From NCBI RefSeq assembly GCF_954871325.1, contig NC_088778.1, positions 8,651,743 through 8,715,742 on the forward strand: DNA of 64,000 nt, read 5' to 3'. A program made the position numbers and the translations under genes. The notes below the pieces were generated by a model, which was not told where the DNA came from, did no database searches, and worked only from the letters and a program-made list of their open reading frames with translations. Source of the DNA: Gordionus sp. m RMFG-2023 (lineage: Eukaryota > Nematomorpha > Gordioida > Chordodea > Parachordodidae). Positions 52,101-60,939 of the stretch are shown in pieces; positions within the stretch are counted from its first letter, which is position 1; every line of letters begins with the position of its first letter.

Positions 52101-53436
52101 TTTTTATGTTTAAAAAAATATTATAATTATTTCCTAATGTATTTTTTTATTCGCAAGAAAACAAAATAATATCGTAATTTTTACTTAAACCTTTATATCT
52201 AATTTTTTCTTACATATTAAATATATAGGGCTACGATAATTCATTTATTTTTTAATGAAAATACATCGATGCCAAGAAATTCTTAAAAATGCTATCATTG
52301 AAAAAAATATTTTTAAGGCTAAAAATTTTTTAAATAATTTATACATTTGGACCTAATATTTATAGAGTAATTTGACATTCTTAAAATCAAAATCGCATTT
52401 ATATTGAACTTTGAGAGCCCGTAACTATGGATCTTTTTGAGCCAATGTTTTAAAATTTTGATTTTATATAAATTTTACATGATATAATGTACCCCTTCTC
52501 ATAATTTTTGAAAAGGGTAGTCGAAATTATCAGTCGATTTGACATGAAATTTTACCCAACATTATAATTTAAAAAAATTTTTTGTGTTTTTCTTTCAGAT
52601 CATTGTTTATGATGACTTATTGTATATTCATTTTTAAGGCGGGGAGATACAGTGAATTTTTTAAAAATGATATTTACGAAAAAAGGCAAATTGCCGAATT
52701 CGCTACTCTTAAGGAGCAGAAGTATTTCAACTTTCTTAAAGATGGGAATGCACAAATATAATAAAAATTAATTTATATCATTATATAACTAGCGCATTTA
52801 TTAATTGTAAAATAATGTTATATATAAATCATAGACCTGCAGGCCCGGTTTTAAGCCCGGGCCGTATTTTAATTTTTTCAATTATACCCGGGTCTGGCCT
52901 AAAAAAAATTTTTAAAAAAATACCCGGTCCGGGCCTTATATTTTAAATCGCCATTATTAGCTATAAAAATAAATGTAATATATTTTTTAAAAATCGGGGC
53001 CAAGCCTGAAAATAAAACCGACCGAAAAAATATTTTAAAAAAAATCTGAGCCGAGCTAGGCCGTGTTAATGGTATCACTGCAGGTCTCTGATATAAATAC
53101 CTAAGAGAGGTTAAATCCTCCACCCAACAATATTATTATGAAAAATGTAACTTGATAATTAGAGAATAAATTGCTATTTTCGTCGATCATTCCATAGAAA
53201 AGCTTAATGTCATCAGCAAGTTTGCTTAAACTCCCGTTCAGAATTTCGCTACCGCTGCCGGCATTTTTCAAAGACAATAGCTGATCGGTTATTCCACGTT
53301 TTAAATTTTCTAATTTATCGATAGATTCGGATTTACTAGTTTTAGACAATTGGCGAGCTTTTAACTTGTCACCTTGACGAGATTCTAGTTTTTTCAGCAA
53401 ATGACTAGGAATATTAAATTTGGGACTGTTGGACAT
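27985..53436 (-). CDS. TBCC: Tubulin-folding cofactor C (TBCC), 3 exons across 25.5 kb
   Basis: Cytosolic tubulin chaperone; with cofactors D and E it triggers GTP hydrolysis on beta-tubulin and release of the alpha/beta dimer. Exons on the minus strand: 53436-53152 (95 codons), 46348-45833 (172) and 28143-27985 (52 plus TAA). All junctions are phase 0, giving about 319 residues, close to the roughly 346 of human TBCC. Exon 1 encodes the charged helical N-terminal domain. Exon 2 encodes the C-CAP/beta-helix domain with GPILTSAFIEDCYDSEIY, the catalytic-arginine segment RQLRIHSSK and MEDCSE. Exon 3 resumes in register as LEFSRYNLDYEEL and ends DDFSWANPF..PSPNF, the family's conserved C-terminus. 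Donors are CAA/GTTACA and GAG/GTTAAA; acceptors are AAAG/ATTATA and TTAG/CTAGAA. The exon 1-2 join is the least certain. Confidence 0.85.
28338..29136. repeat. Old repeat unit, first copy
   Basis: Begins GTGAGACCGGGGATAGTTGT. A related phrase, GGGAGACAGTGGATAG, occurs at 29118 in the same orientation. The section 28780-29020 (ATGCTCATGAAAA ... CTATATTTATAAAGAAC) is matched by 34800-35030 (ATGCTCATGAAAA ... CTATATTTATAAGAAC). I read this as two head-to-tail copies of an unknown element, the second broken by the Ginger-like and hAT insertions. Confidence 0.35.
30054..31300 (+). pseudogene. Ginger-like integrase region (fossil)
   Basis: Recognisable parts in order: the end of an HHCC zinc module (VREFIKSCEVCQKSS), the core beginning WYQIGIDLIQMP with its first catalytic Asp, a later core part with INDQGREF and, after a spacer, ANGLVERVNRTIQNR holding the catalytic Glu, and a C-terminal GPY/F module (LNPWIGPYLINKIF). 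The parts are separated by AT-rich, intron-like gaps, and the whole is decayed. This is the integrase type shared by gypsy elements and Ginger transposons. The terminal repeats and OTU partner favour Ginger. Confidence 0.7.
31510..31920 (+). repeat. Tandem duplication inside the Ginger-like element (about 196 bp, 2 copies)
   Basis: Two nearly identical units start at about 31545 and 31741, each with GCCTTTAGATAGTAGTTCC followed by GGCCTTTATGATG. Each could encode a short stretch reading HGLYDEIIPLATEF or equivalent, so an internal segment of the element's second protein has been doubled. Confidence 0.7.
31921..32200 (-). repeat. Inverted copy of the OTU segment
   Basis: The minus strand encodes nearly the same sequence as 32543-32820 on the plus strand (NYLYDTNKKIDIKTYVL in both). 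The two arms, about 280 bp each, could form a long hairpin. They differ at only a few positions, so the inversion is recent relative to the general decay of the element. Confidence 0.75.
32340..32865 (+). pseudogene. OTU-family cysteine protease segment of the Ginger-like element
   Basis: The catalytic cysteine motif GDGNCFYR is at about 32400-32420, followed by a probable short intron (GTAAAAC to TTTAG), then AISVELTGAQNSH, and finally the His-containing motif GGSHFENVL at about 32815-32840. This is the D-G-N-C ... H layout of OTU deubiquitinases, which some Ginger1 elements carry. Its role in transposition is unknown. Fossil. Confidence 0.7.
33512..33811. repeat. MITE-like repeat, family B copy 5
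   Basis: Inverted ends AGAGGTCTG / CAGACCTCT with GGGTGGTTTTTTCGC and CGCTAAAAACCCGCCC just inside. 300 bp, no ORF, inserted in the right part of the Ginger-like element. Confidence 0.6.
33945..34020 (-). repeat. tRNA-like sequence, probably a decayed tRNA or SINE head
   Basis: The minus strand has an A-box-like TGGGTAGTCTAGTTAG and, at the right distance, a B-box-like GGGTTCAAATCC. The T-stem pairs poorly beyond two base pairs and no convincing anticodon stem can be drawn. I therefore take it as a pseudo-tRNA or a tRNA-derived SINE, not a working tRNA gene. Confidence 0.4.
34095..34540. repeat. Diverged tandem duplication
   Basis: Two diverged units (about 34110-34240 and 34310-34540) share AAATAAAGATGAG, AAAGCATTA and ACCATTATTGTCTCTATATT in the same order. 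Non-coding, inside the right part of the Ginger-like element. Confidence 0.5.
35640..35935. repeat. MITE-like repeat, family B copy 6
   Basis: Three G/C-rich patches with TTCGGGCCGGGTTGGG, GGCCAGGCCGACAAAAC and TTCGGGCCGGGCCGGGC, separated by AT tracts. It lies in the left arm of the hAT-bounded element. Confidence 0.45.
36180..36545 (+). CDS. Unidentified reading frame (108 codons)
   Basis: ATG at 36216 to a stop at 36542, in a G/C-richer patch. The composition is balanced and protein-like (EEDLSLMQVLIGKVAKIKSN, LLQWKGPAKHFL, YTKIRHHEVTYHTIL) and the frame is open through 366 bases including upstream codons. No family recognised. It sits inside the hAT-bounded element, so it may be a captured host exon, a piece of another transposon or a surviving chance frame. 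Confidence 0.3.
36895..37064. repeat. Left tandem-repeat arm of the foldback-like element
   Basis: Contains six CGCTCGGC words in alternating contexts (after GAAATAT or GAAATGT, and before TAACCACA). Pairs with 44675-44948. Confidence 0.7.
37065..38843. other. Interior of the foldback-like element, no gene seen
   Basis: 37140-37450 is of mixed composition with two GTGATTGATAATAATAATA repeats. The rest is AT-rich. No frame looks coding. If the element encodes anything of its own, it should be here, but I cannot support it. Confidence 0.4.
39207..40264 (+). pseudogene. Merlin transposase (left-arm 5' part plus loop 3' part)
   Basis: The N-terminal part starts at ATG 39207 (MNIFKVGVYTQNDEKAYDFC) with a CCNSVMR zinc-ribbon half, followed by FLDSIFEGI, the segment IGGPGHVIEID (first catalytic Asp), then WIIGGICRETNEIFLSA, MTDSWLGY (second Asp) and NFVDPNDRSIHTQKVERLWR (catalytic Glu). 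This is the ISXO2-like DDE core of Merlin transposases. Two or three short introns are likely. Relative to the inverted partner the left arm has one A fewer in an A run inside the zinc-ribbon exon, and a TAG in place of the Trp codon just after the first Asp, so this copy is defective. The C-terminus ends at TAA 40262. Confidence 0.75.
40373..40906 (-). pseudogene. Inverted second copy of the Merlin transposase 5' exons
   Basis: On the minus strand, ATG at 40906 starts MNIFEVGVYTQNDEKAYDFC and continues in frame through LRYRCSRCRRSYSIWKG, a complete Cys4-type zinc ribbon, to a good donor (GG/GTAATA). Further on lie FLDSIFEGI and, at about 40350-40420, GHVIEIDETHVWKRKYN. This arm therefore keeps the intact 5' half, but the 3' half of the gene lies in the loop on the opposite strand. 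Confidence 0.7.
41161..44285 (+). mobile_element. RLE-type LINE (R2-like group), nearly full length
   Basis: Flanked by a 26-bp AT-rich direct repeat (41135-41160 and 44286-44311) that matches the interrupted arm of the Merlin-type palindrome, so it inserted there by target-primed reverse transcription. A zinc-finger-like N-terminus begins near 41250 (CCQVCLK ... FRKHGSPVCHNSGK). The main ORF runs to 43970, followed by a roughly 315-bp 3' region. The palindrome arm resumes at once after the 3' duplication. The least decayed transposon in the window. Confidence 0.8.
41223..43970 (+). CDS. LINE protein: zinc finger, reverse transcriptase, restriction-like endonuclease
   Basis: Copies the element's RNA into a nicked chromosomal target. 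The open frame 41811-43970 (719 codons) holds the RT domain: GGLDGFRPGF, RPIAIGSFFRRLVAKAI, FCKLDFRNAFN (first catalytic Asp), EGIQQGDPLGPLLF and WYLDDG with the YLDD box at residues 246-249, then the thumb PAYRGGLGLSPP. A CCHC-type cluster (CAACHKQVDPFSRHCFSC, about 543-560) and KRPDG at 601-605 with LVWDVS form the restriction-like endonuclease. 41223-41684 encodes the N-terminus in the same frame. The intervening part (ISEKLDLGDISDAARILSSD) is in another frame, so two frameshifts, near 41670 and 41830, break an otherwise intact protein. The catalytic residues are all present. Confidence 0.85.
44675..44948. repeat. Right tandem-repeat arm of the foldback-like element
   Basis: Inverted relative to 36895-37064 and with about two more repeat units (AGCCGAGCGATATTTAGTAA-type words recur about every 60 bp). 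The length difference between arms points to unequal exchange or slippage within the tandem array. Confidence 0.7.
45227..45559. other. Intron 2 sequence between the nest and the family A MITE
   Basis: The first 80 or so bases seem to continue the old repeat interrupted at 35033. The rest is AT-rich with nothing recognised. Confidence 0.35.
45560..45742. repeat. Palindromic MITE, family A copy 5
   Basis: Starts TTAGTGTTGTTAAACAGC and ends GTCTAACAACACTA, with CCTCGAGATTTAGC inside. It lies 90 bp into TBCC intron 2, next to exon 2. Confidence 0.65.
47376..50533 (+). mobile_element. 3.2-kb DNA transposon with about 510-bp inverted repeats, superfamily unassigned
   Basis: The arm 47376-47885 (starting TGTTGTATTCCATAT) is the inverse of 50024-50533. 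Shared landmarks include CGACCC..TTCGA, GGCCATCTTTAGAAACGCG, AAAACCGGAAATAG and GGGACCATTACTGGGCCAA. The arms enclose the gene at 48315-49780. Long TIRs plus a single conserved gene make this a largely complete element. I did not find a convincing target duplication. Confidence 0.75.
48315..49780 (+). CDS. Probable transposase of the TIR element (several frames or exons)
   Basis: Presumed to move the surrounding element. The N-terminus from ATG 48315 has a two-part Cys motif (VKCCNPFK ... NQKICSSCRKLKKYS) with LRNVLQWM between, like a treble-clef zinc domain. A Ser/Thr/Pro-rich linker follows, then TVLPKSWTLDKIEKEF at about 48870. The C-terminal part contains LIISDFAENYAFVVQDH, TLHPFMIYYCESG, IIYYFSDEAVTQYKNKKNF, EWHFFATAHGKTPCDSLGG and IPGTQKYHLFIP. 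ISDFAENY, FSD and the GGITKKFAARASLQR region could supply an acidic RNase H-like triad, but that is inference. The segments are in different frames, from introns or frameshifts. I recall similar uncharacterised proteins in invertebrates but cannot name the superfamily. Confidence 0.65.
52832..53088. repeat. MITE-like repeat, family B copy 7 (best ends)
   Basis: Starts AGACCTGCAGGCCCGG and ends CACTGCAGGTCT, giving inverted ends of about 9 bp, with GCCCGGGCCGT and CCCGGTCCGGGCC near one end and GAGCCGAGCTAGGCCG near the other. 257 bp, in TBCC intron 1. Confidence 0.6.
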
Positions 53437-54043
53437 GACCTGATAATTATCTTTTTAGTTAAATTATTTGCAATTATATCAATAACTTTGATGCAATTTT
53501 TTTTTAGCTCCAGAGAAATTATGTCGGATATCATTGCATGAGTTTTTAACAATAGTTCTAAAAAAACCTGCAGATATTCTGACCTGGTTTTTTAATAGTC
53601 TCCTAACTTATTCTATACAAGTTATATTAATTTTTATTTGGTACTATCTAAAATACAAACGTTTAACTAATGCAAATAAAAAATTAATGTTTTTACAAAA
53701 AATTTCAATATTTTTATTTAAAAAATAAAATCTTGTTAGTTAAATAAGATAAAATAATTTTATAATTTTTTTAAACATGTTTTTAGATTTCTATAGTGAA
53801 AATATTGGAGATGCACCATAAGCATATCGGCCGATACTTTCAGATTTAAAAGATACAAATGTTTGATAACCAAAATTATAATTTAAAAAAAAGGCCTGTA
53901 TAAGTTATGAATTAATAAGATTTAAAAAATTTTATCTAAAAATTTCTAAATGGATAAAGAAAAAAAGCATTGTTAATCTGTTTCCATATTCATTTTACTT
54001 CTTAATATAGTTGTGGAATTAACTAGTTATGATAAACAGGAAC
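53437..54043. other. TBCC upstream region
   Basis: 607 bp between the TBCC start codon and the hAT insertion. AT-rich. A plus-strand frame at 53534-53728 has chance-like composition. Any TBCC promoter should lie here or beyond the hAT element, but no motif can be named. Confidence 0.35.
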
Positions 54044-55615
54044 CTGCATGCCAGGCGCGTAACCAATGGGGGGGAAAGGGGGAAATTCCCCCCCCATCGC
54101 AAATTTGACTATTTTCATAAATATCATTTTAAGCTAATAAAAATTTTACCCCCACCCCCAGAACCCCCCCCCCACCAATCAAAATTTTACAAATATTTGA
54201 ATATCAATTTTCCAACATATTATTCAAAAATATTAATAAAATGGAAAAATATTTAGTCAAAGAGATTGAAATCAAACGATAATTTATAAATAAGGCTGAG
54301 CATGAAAAAAAGTAATGTGTCGTTAGCAGCGATATCATTATTGAATTCAATTGATCAATCAGAGTTTATCATTGCTGCTAGTTGCATCAATAAATTATTT
54401 TTAGCTCGCTACTTTGTAGAAATTTACAAAAACCAAATTTAGATTTGGTTCAGGTTATTGATTTGGCGGAAAATATACATGAACAGGTAGATACAATAAG
54501 AATGAATGTAGATAAATATTTTCATAATATTTATCTAGACGTTGAATCGAAGGCTAAATTTTATGATATAATACTAATTAAACCTCGTCTAGCACCTAGG
54601 CCATTATTGAGATGAAGATAAATATTGGCTCAACTGAAGAATATTATAAAATATCCATTTTCATCCCATTCTTAGATACTTTTTTATCACAAATAAAAGT
54701 ACGGGTTTTAGATAAAAAACAAGTCTTTAGCAATCTTCAAGTTTTATTACCCAAAGATCCTTCTTCATTTTCAAATGCCACTATTGGTAAAATTAAATAT
54801 TTAGAAAAATTTTATTCCTATGAGATTGATACTGAAATAAATTTAATCAGTGAATTCGAATTGTGGTACAAATATTTATATGTTTAGCTATTTTACCTTC
54901 GCATGCTATTGATGCGCTCAATCGGTGTAAAGAAACCTTGGCTCAATTTCCTAATATTTCGAAGTTGTTTTATATTCTTGCATGTTTGCCTATTACAACA
55001 TGTACGAATGAAAGGACTTTTTCTAACTTGAGAAGGTTGAAAACATATTTACGAAGTACTGAATCTCGGCTAAATGGGTTAGCTCTGTTAAATATACACA
55101 GAGATTTGGTTCCAATGACAAACGAAATAATTAAAAATCTTGTATTTGATAAGAAGTTAAAAAAACTTGTTAATTTAATTATTTTCAAGTCAATATTTTA
55201 AACTACTATTAGTATTTTCAATAAAAAAAGTATATTCTACTTATATTGTATGAGAATTTAAGCTGAGGCTAGTTTTTAAAGCAAATTTTATAAAAAAAAT
55301 GACATTACACTTTATTTCAACTTTACATTTAAAAAAACCTTTACATTTAAAAAAACTTTATTAAATATACTATACCTAACTTGAAATAATAAAAAAGAGG
55401 CTTGTAATATCCTATCCATAAGCACGAATTAGTAAATAATAGTTAAAAATAGAAATATAATTATTATTAAATTATTCATAATTTAATAGAATAGCTAAAT
55501 AAGACCCGGCCGAAGGCCAGGGAAAACTGGGCTAAAAGGGGTTTGGGGGCAAAGCCCCCAAAAAATTATTTCCCCCCCTATAAGAAAATCCTCCGGATAC
55601 ACTACTGCTGCATGC
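54044..55615 (+). mobile_element. hAT insertion 54052-55607 with perfect 8-bp duplication
   Basis: Starts CAGGCGCGTAACCAATGG at 54052 and ends CGGATACACTACTG at 55607 (inverse CAGTAGTGTATCCG), giving imperfect hAT termini followed by G-runs. CTGCATGC flanks it on both sides (54044-54051 and 55608-55615). The 1556-bp element keeps only the C-terminal half of a hAT transposase, so it is a deletion derivative. It lies 0.6 kb upstream of TBCC. Confidence 0.85.
54296..55201 (+). pseudogene. hAT transposase, C-terminal half
   Basis: In order: PNLDLVQVIDLAENIHEQVD (about 54430-54495), PRLAPRPL, the open frame 54612-54887 with YYKISIFIPFLDTFLSQI and EFELWYKYL, and the overlapping frame 54863-55201 with FPNISKLFYILACLPITTCT, NERTFSNLRRLKTYLRST and LNGLALLNIHRD. 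The last is the hAT C-terminal dimerisation region (P.TT...ER.FS.LRR.KTYLRS.....L..L.LL..HRD) of the ZMYM/TTF-zinc-finger-associated type. At least two frame changes are needed, and the N-terminal zinc fingers and first catalytic Asp region are missing, so it is non-functional. Confidence 0.8.
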
Positions 55616-58063
55616 ACAGTCCGGAAAATCATATGTTCTTAAAATTCTGGGCTAGGCTTAAAATTTAAAAATTTGGGCCAGGCTAATAAAAGATTATTTT
55701 ATATTTTTGATTTTACTTTTTAAACAATCTGCGAAATACAGTTAAAATTGTTAAAGAATGATCAAAAATAAAAATTTGGCAAGGTCAATTTCCAAAAATA
55801 AGGCTGGGCTTGAATATATTTTCACCAAATCCAGGCTGGCCTAAAATTGCAGCCTATTTATATCACTATCCTTTATAGGATAATTTTAAATTAATTTTTT
55901 GTTAGTATTAAATTATTTATAAATTTCAGGGGTTCTCATTTAGGTGGCTAATAACCCCCCCTCCCCTTCACATAGTGATGTTACTGCTGTAGTCTCTATA
56001 AAATATAAATTACAAACACAATTTTCACTAATATTGAAGCATATTTAATATTTTATGGCGATTAATAATCAAAAAACCATTAGCTTGAGTTTTTGGATTA
56101 TATCTCATAAATCAAAATTGGTTTTGGCATTGGGTATCAGCAAATAGTGTATTATGTGTTAATCTCAAAAATTTTATAAATAATAGTTAGGCTGAGCAAT
56201 GGTGTATCAGCTAATTCAACTCAATATATGGGTACATGGCAAAGAAAGTCTGCTAAAGAGATACATATCAATTTATTTGATTTCATTTTTTAAAAAAACT
56301 ATTAAAATTTTTAGGGTTAAAAAAATCAGGTGAAAATATTAATATTTTTTCAGGGTGTCTAAATGCCTCTGTATACCACTCAAGGGTTAAATTCTTAAAA
56401 TATCTGAATTTAAAAATTAATTGCAATGGTTTAGGATGATTAAAAAATAAATGCATCATTCATGTTAAATCATACTAAATGAAGGTGTAAAATTTAATTA
56501 TTGTAATAAATAACTGTCAACTTTTATTATTTAATTGCTCAATTAATGGAAAAATAAATAGATGATACATCAGTTTAAAGATTATTTTTAATCATAAAAA
56601 TTTAATTCAATTTAAAATTTATAGAAATATACTTTCATAAAATATTAAACAAATAAATATTTTATTAATAAATATCATTTAATCTAAACATAATTTTACT
56701 ATAATATTATAAATCCTCTTCACTATTAAGGGATTTAATAAGAAATTTCAATTTATATGTATTCTTCAACAAAAATCATCTAAAAAGCGTTTTCTATGTG
56801 TATGAATGAAAAAAATATCTAATGCCAGAAACTGTTTATTTTATATTAGATAGGGATTCAATTAATTATACGGAAATTTATCCTCATCAAACTTCCGGTG
56901 AAAATTTGAAGTGATAAAACGGTAAATATTATTTTATTTTAATCATATTTATTTACAGATTCTATGAACATTATATCTCAATATTGAAGTAATTATAACT
57001 TACACTAAAGAAATTAAGCGTAAAATCAGCCATCACCCACCTTTAAAGTAATTAAATTATACTGTAGTTCTCGGGTATAGGATTTTTCTTTGTCCCACTC
57101 CTTTTAAATTATAGCCTATAGAGGTTTAAGCAACATTTTCGAAATTTTGTGCCTACAAGTACGTGCGGCTTGCCCACAAACGGGTGGAGGGCTACTCATT
57201 TTTTTACTTTTATACCCAAAGTAAATTGCTCCAATTAGATGGAAATGAGGAAAACCTAGCGTAGCTCTGTTGAGTATTCAACGTTAGAGGGCGATGCGCT
57301 ATATATCACGTATCAGGTATATTAGATAGGAATGTAAAAATTTAATATCATATTATTTATAAAATAATAGGGTAACTCACTGAAACTCGAGTAAATTTTT
57401 AATATTATTTGTTTTATTTTATAAATATTTATTTTTTAATTTATTTTTTTTAAATATTTAAAAAACTAATAAATATGCGATCTGGATATTGGTATAAATT
57501 TTTGGGGAAAATTTTCATAATTCTATAACTTTACAATTTAAAACAGAGTATATTTAAAAAATTTAAAAAGGCGTGTGCTATGATGTTACTAAGTTAGGGC
57601 TATTAAATAAAATACTAGATAATTAATCAATTTATTTGAATAAACATAATATATAAAACTGATAATATAGATATATATAATTTCAAGGATATTAAAAATA
57701 GTTCTATATATATTTATATCATTTAAAAATTTAATTTATTTATTTAAATTTGACATATTTCTAATATTACGAAAATAGGAATATTAACATATATATAAAT
57801 GAAAGGAAGATTTCTTACATTAGTATGAAGTATTTTGATTAATTTCCCAAAGTTTATAAAGTTTTTATTGGTTTTCCTTTTTCGATAATCAATTCATATC
57901 AAAATTTCTCGAGTTGAAAGATATTTTGAATAAATTTTCAACAACACAATTGCAATTATTAGACATTTTAAATTAATAAATGTTTTTAAAAAGGAAGAAA
58001 TTTTTTATTTAAAAAGAAAAGATAAAAATTAAAATATAAATTTTTTTCTTTCTCCTTTATTTA
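55616..58063. other. AT-rich spacer with a family B-like repeat
   Basis: 55648-55860 carries GGGCTAGGCTTAAAAT, TTTGGGCCAGGC and AGGCTGGCCTAAAATTG words of family B. AGGGTTAA at 56389 could be a piggyBac-like right end but has no partner. 57240-57310 is locally complex (TTAGAGGGCGATGCGC). Otherwise AT filler. Confidence 0.4.
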
Positions 58064-58660
58064 TTAACCCTTCAATACTCCGGTGAAAAAAATGACGTTA
58101 GTACTCGGGTGGGGTTTAATAGACCCCAATTTCAAATGTATATATCTCCAGTAATATTCATTATTTTCATTTGATATCTCGATATAAGATAGACCTAACC
58201 TTAAGCTTGATAAAATATTTAAATATTTTTATTTCTTAAGCCTAGATTAAAGATGATGAGGATGATTATAATTTGTGCCAAAATTTCTTAAAAAAGGCTT
58301 ACTTTTTTAAATTTCAAATATAAAATTAAAAAAATAACTTATTCATCATATAATCATGATATTTCATAATATGGATTTTTATTCTTCAATATAAAAAAAA
58401 ATTACACTAAAACATTCATATATAAAAAAAAATATAGAACATAAAAATTTACTCTGGTGGGGTCTCACAAACCCCAATCAGTCACAAAATGCTTATATCT
58501 TAAAAACTACTCAACCGAAATATATGAAATTTGGAATATAGATTCTAAGATATATTTGATGAAACTACTGAAGAATCCAGATCATAATAATTAACCGTTT
58601 TTATGTATTATCATTTCTAGCATGCCTGGGGTTTCATATACGCCATATTTTTAAAAAATA
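58064..58660. mobile_element. Possible piggyBac-like terminal fragment
   Basis: TTAACCCTTCAATACTCCGG at 58067 combines a TTAA site with a CCCT start. GTGGGGTTTAATAGACCCC and then GGTGGGGTCTCACAAACCCC follow, the kind of GGGGTCT/AGACCCC words seen next to piggyBac ends. No transposase and no opposite end were found. Confidence 0.35.
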
Positions 58661-60939
58661 TTAAAAAAATAAACAATTTTATATTGAACTCATGTTTATT
58701 TTTAAATGTAATAAAAAAAAATTTCACTAAAAATTTTCTTTTTTTTTAAGTAGTAATAAAAAATAATATTAATTTTTTAAAAGGCAGTAAAATAATAACG
58801 TAGCAAATATTTCATTTATTTTTTTACCGTAAAGAATAATATTCATTATCTTAACGTAGCATAAAAGATTGAATTAATATTTAAGAAAAATTGGAATGGA
58901 AGCAATGTTGCCTTTGCTTCTTAGAATGCTTCATCACTGCAATTTAGAAATAAAATACAATATGAACGATAAAAATAAAATATATTTGAAAAAAACAAAA
59001 AAGAATATATTAAAAACGATATAATAAATTTATAAATTTTATATAAAAAATATTAAAAAAACTAAAAAAAAAAAAGGGTACATATCTCCCTAGAAAGAAT
59101 TGAATGCTTAGAAATTTGTGCTGACGAAGGTAGAATCCTTAGTTGTAGTCGCTTGTAATCTGTCTCCTTTATAGTGGTTGTATATATAATCGATGGTCCT
59201 AAAAATTTTCATAATATTTATCTTTCTTCTTTTCCTTTTTCTCTGTGAAATTCTACCAAACAATATTCAATGTTTGTTGGCAAATTATTTTTTATGGTGG
59301 CTAATGTTTTGATATTTTTAATAAAGGTAGGATTTTCAACAGTTGAAATTGGCTCAATACCACCAATAATAAAATTGACTATTAAATCGTCTCAATTTGG
59401 TTATGTTTTGTTTCAAAAATATAAAAGGTTTTTTGCCAATGAAGGATACAATGAGGAGCCTTATACATGATTATCTTTATTTTCCTTTTGCTTTTTTATT
59501 AAAAGCTTCTTCTGTTTTCTCTTAAAATTATAAATAATATAACATTTGTAAGTATTTATTTAGTATTTACCCTTAAGTATTTACAATCCTGCATGTGAAA
59601 TAATGCTAACTGTAATTTTGGTATTTTTTGGAAAACATGTTTAACATTTTATCATCAAGGATTTGTTGATTTAAGAGATTACTTTAAGATAGGCTTTATA
59701 AATTGGCCAAGAAAATTCAATATTTTAACCTATGCTGACTGATTATTTTTTCTCATCACCTTAAATTAATAATTATTAAATACAATTATTTGAAATACCA
59801 TGATGTGTATATCCATTAAGTAAAAAAAAACTATCTTATATTTTCGTAATAAAATAAACTTGGACATAAAAGCTATTCAATTGAATTCAAATCTTACTTT
59901 TTAATATAAAAAAACGTAAAATCAGATTATATCAAAATATATCTAAGGTTTATCTAGAAATAATCTAAATATTGACAATTTTTATAAAAGTGTATCTAGA
60001 TACATATAGAGATATAACCTTACCCAACCATACTTGTATCTAGGTACTTTAAAAACTCTGCTCTGGTAATAAGGAAGTTAAAAATATCTCAAAGCTAAAA
60101 ATGAATAAATCGAATGTATTTTTTAATCTAATTTTAATGAAGGCAATCTTTCTATTTTATATAAATAAATTAATGTTAATGTTGTATTAGTATCAGATAA
60201 TATTATTTCTATAGGTTTTAAATGAAATTTTTCAATTTTATAAATGATATTTTTATCTATATTGTTGTACACGGTTCAGTGTGGCTTTTGAATGACTAGC
60301 GACCATGATTATCTGGATTATCTTTATGCTCGATTTATATAATTAAATTAGAAGAAATCTAAAGAGGAAAATGTAATGATCAGATGCGTAAATGAATATA
60401 AAATCTAAAAAATATTTTAGTTTAAAAATCGTAAAATGCTTAATTATACACGAAATTCTAGTCATTCTTTAGAGGTTTTTAATATAGTGATTTTTAGTGG
60501 TGGCAGGTTTTCTTAGTTGTTTTTTTTAAAATTTAGTATTAGTTGTATTCAGTTAGAAGTTTTGAATGTGTTAATGAAAAATATTTTTCCTCCAAAAATT
60601 TGCCTGTTCTCGTAAATAAATTTAAATCTAAAAAATCGCTAAACCCCTCACCCCCGCCCCACCAACTCCCTTAGAAATATAAATAAAATATTAATATAAA
60701 GAAGAAGTTGTAAGAGAAATTAGTAAAAGTCGACAACTTTTTAAAATAACTACTATAATTTAAAATTTTAGAAAAGAAAGAGTGAAAATCAAAATTATTT
60801 TTATAAAATTTGAATATAGACAAAGGCCTATAATAAGTGAACCCTAAAGACGTCCAAAAAATGAATGGGAAACTCCACCTACTAGTGGTTCCACCAACCC
60901 CCACCACTCCCTTACCAAATTCTTGGCTACGATTATAAC
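58661..60939. other. AT-rich spacer
   Basis: No supported gene. The 66-codon plus frame at 59270-59470 and the minus frames at 60671-61044 have no recognisable domain, and the latter overlap the MITE that follows. Confidence 0.4.

Larger units (their letters stand above)
46349..53151 (-). other. TBCC intron 1 (6.8 kb)
   Basis: Between donor CAA/GTTACA and acceptor TTTAAAG/ATTATA on the minus strand. Contains a hAT remnant (about 47049-51189) that carries the 3.2-kb TIR transposon, and a family B repeat at 52832-53088 just 64 bp from exon 1. 51190-52831 is AT-rich with one tRNA B-box-like word (GGATTTGAATCC near 51496) and no other supported feature. Confidence 0.65.
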
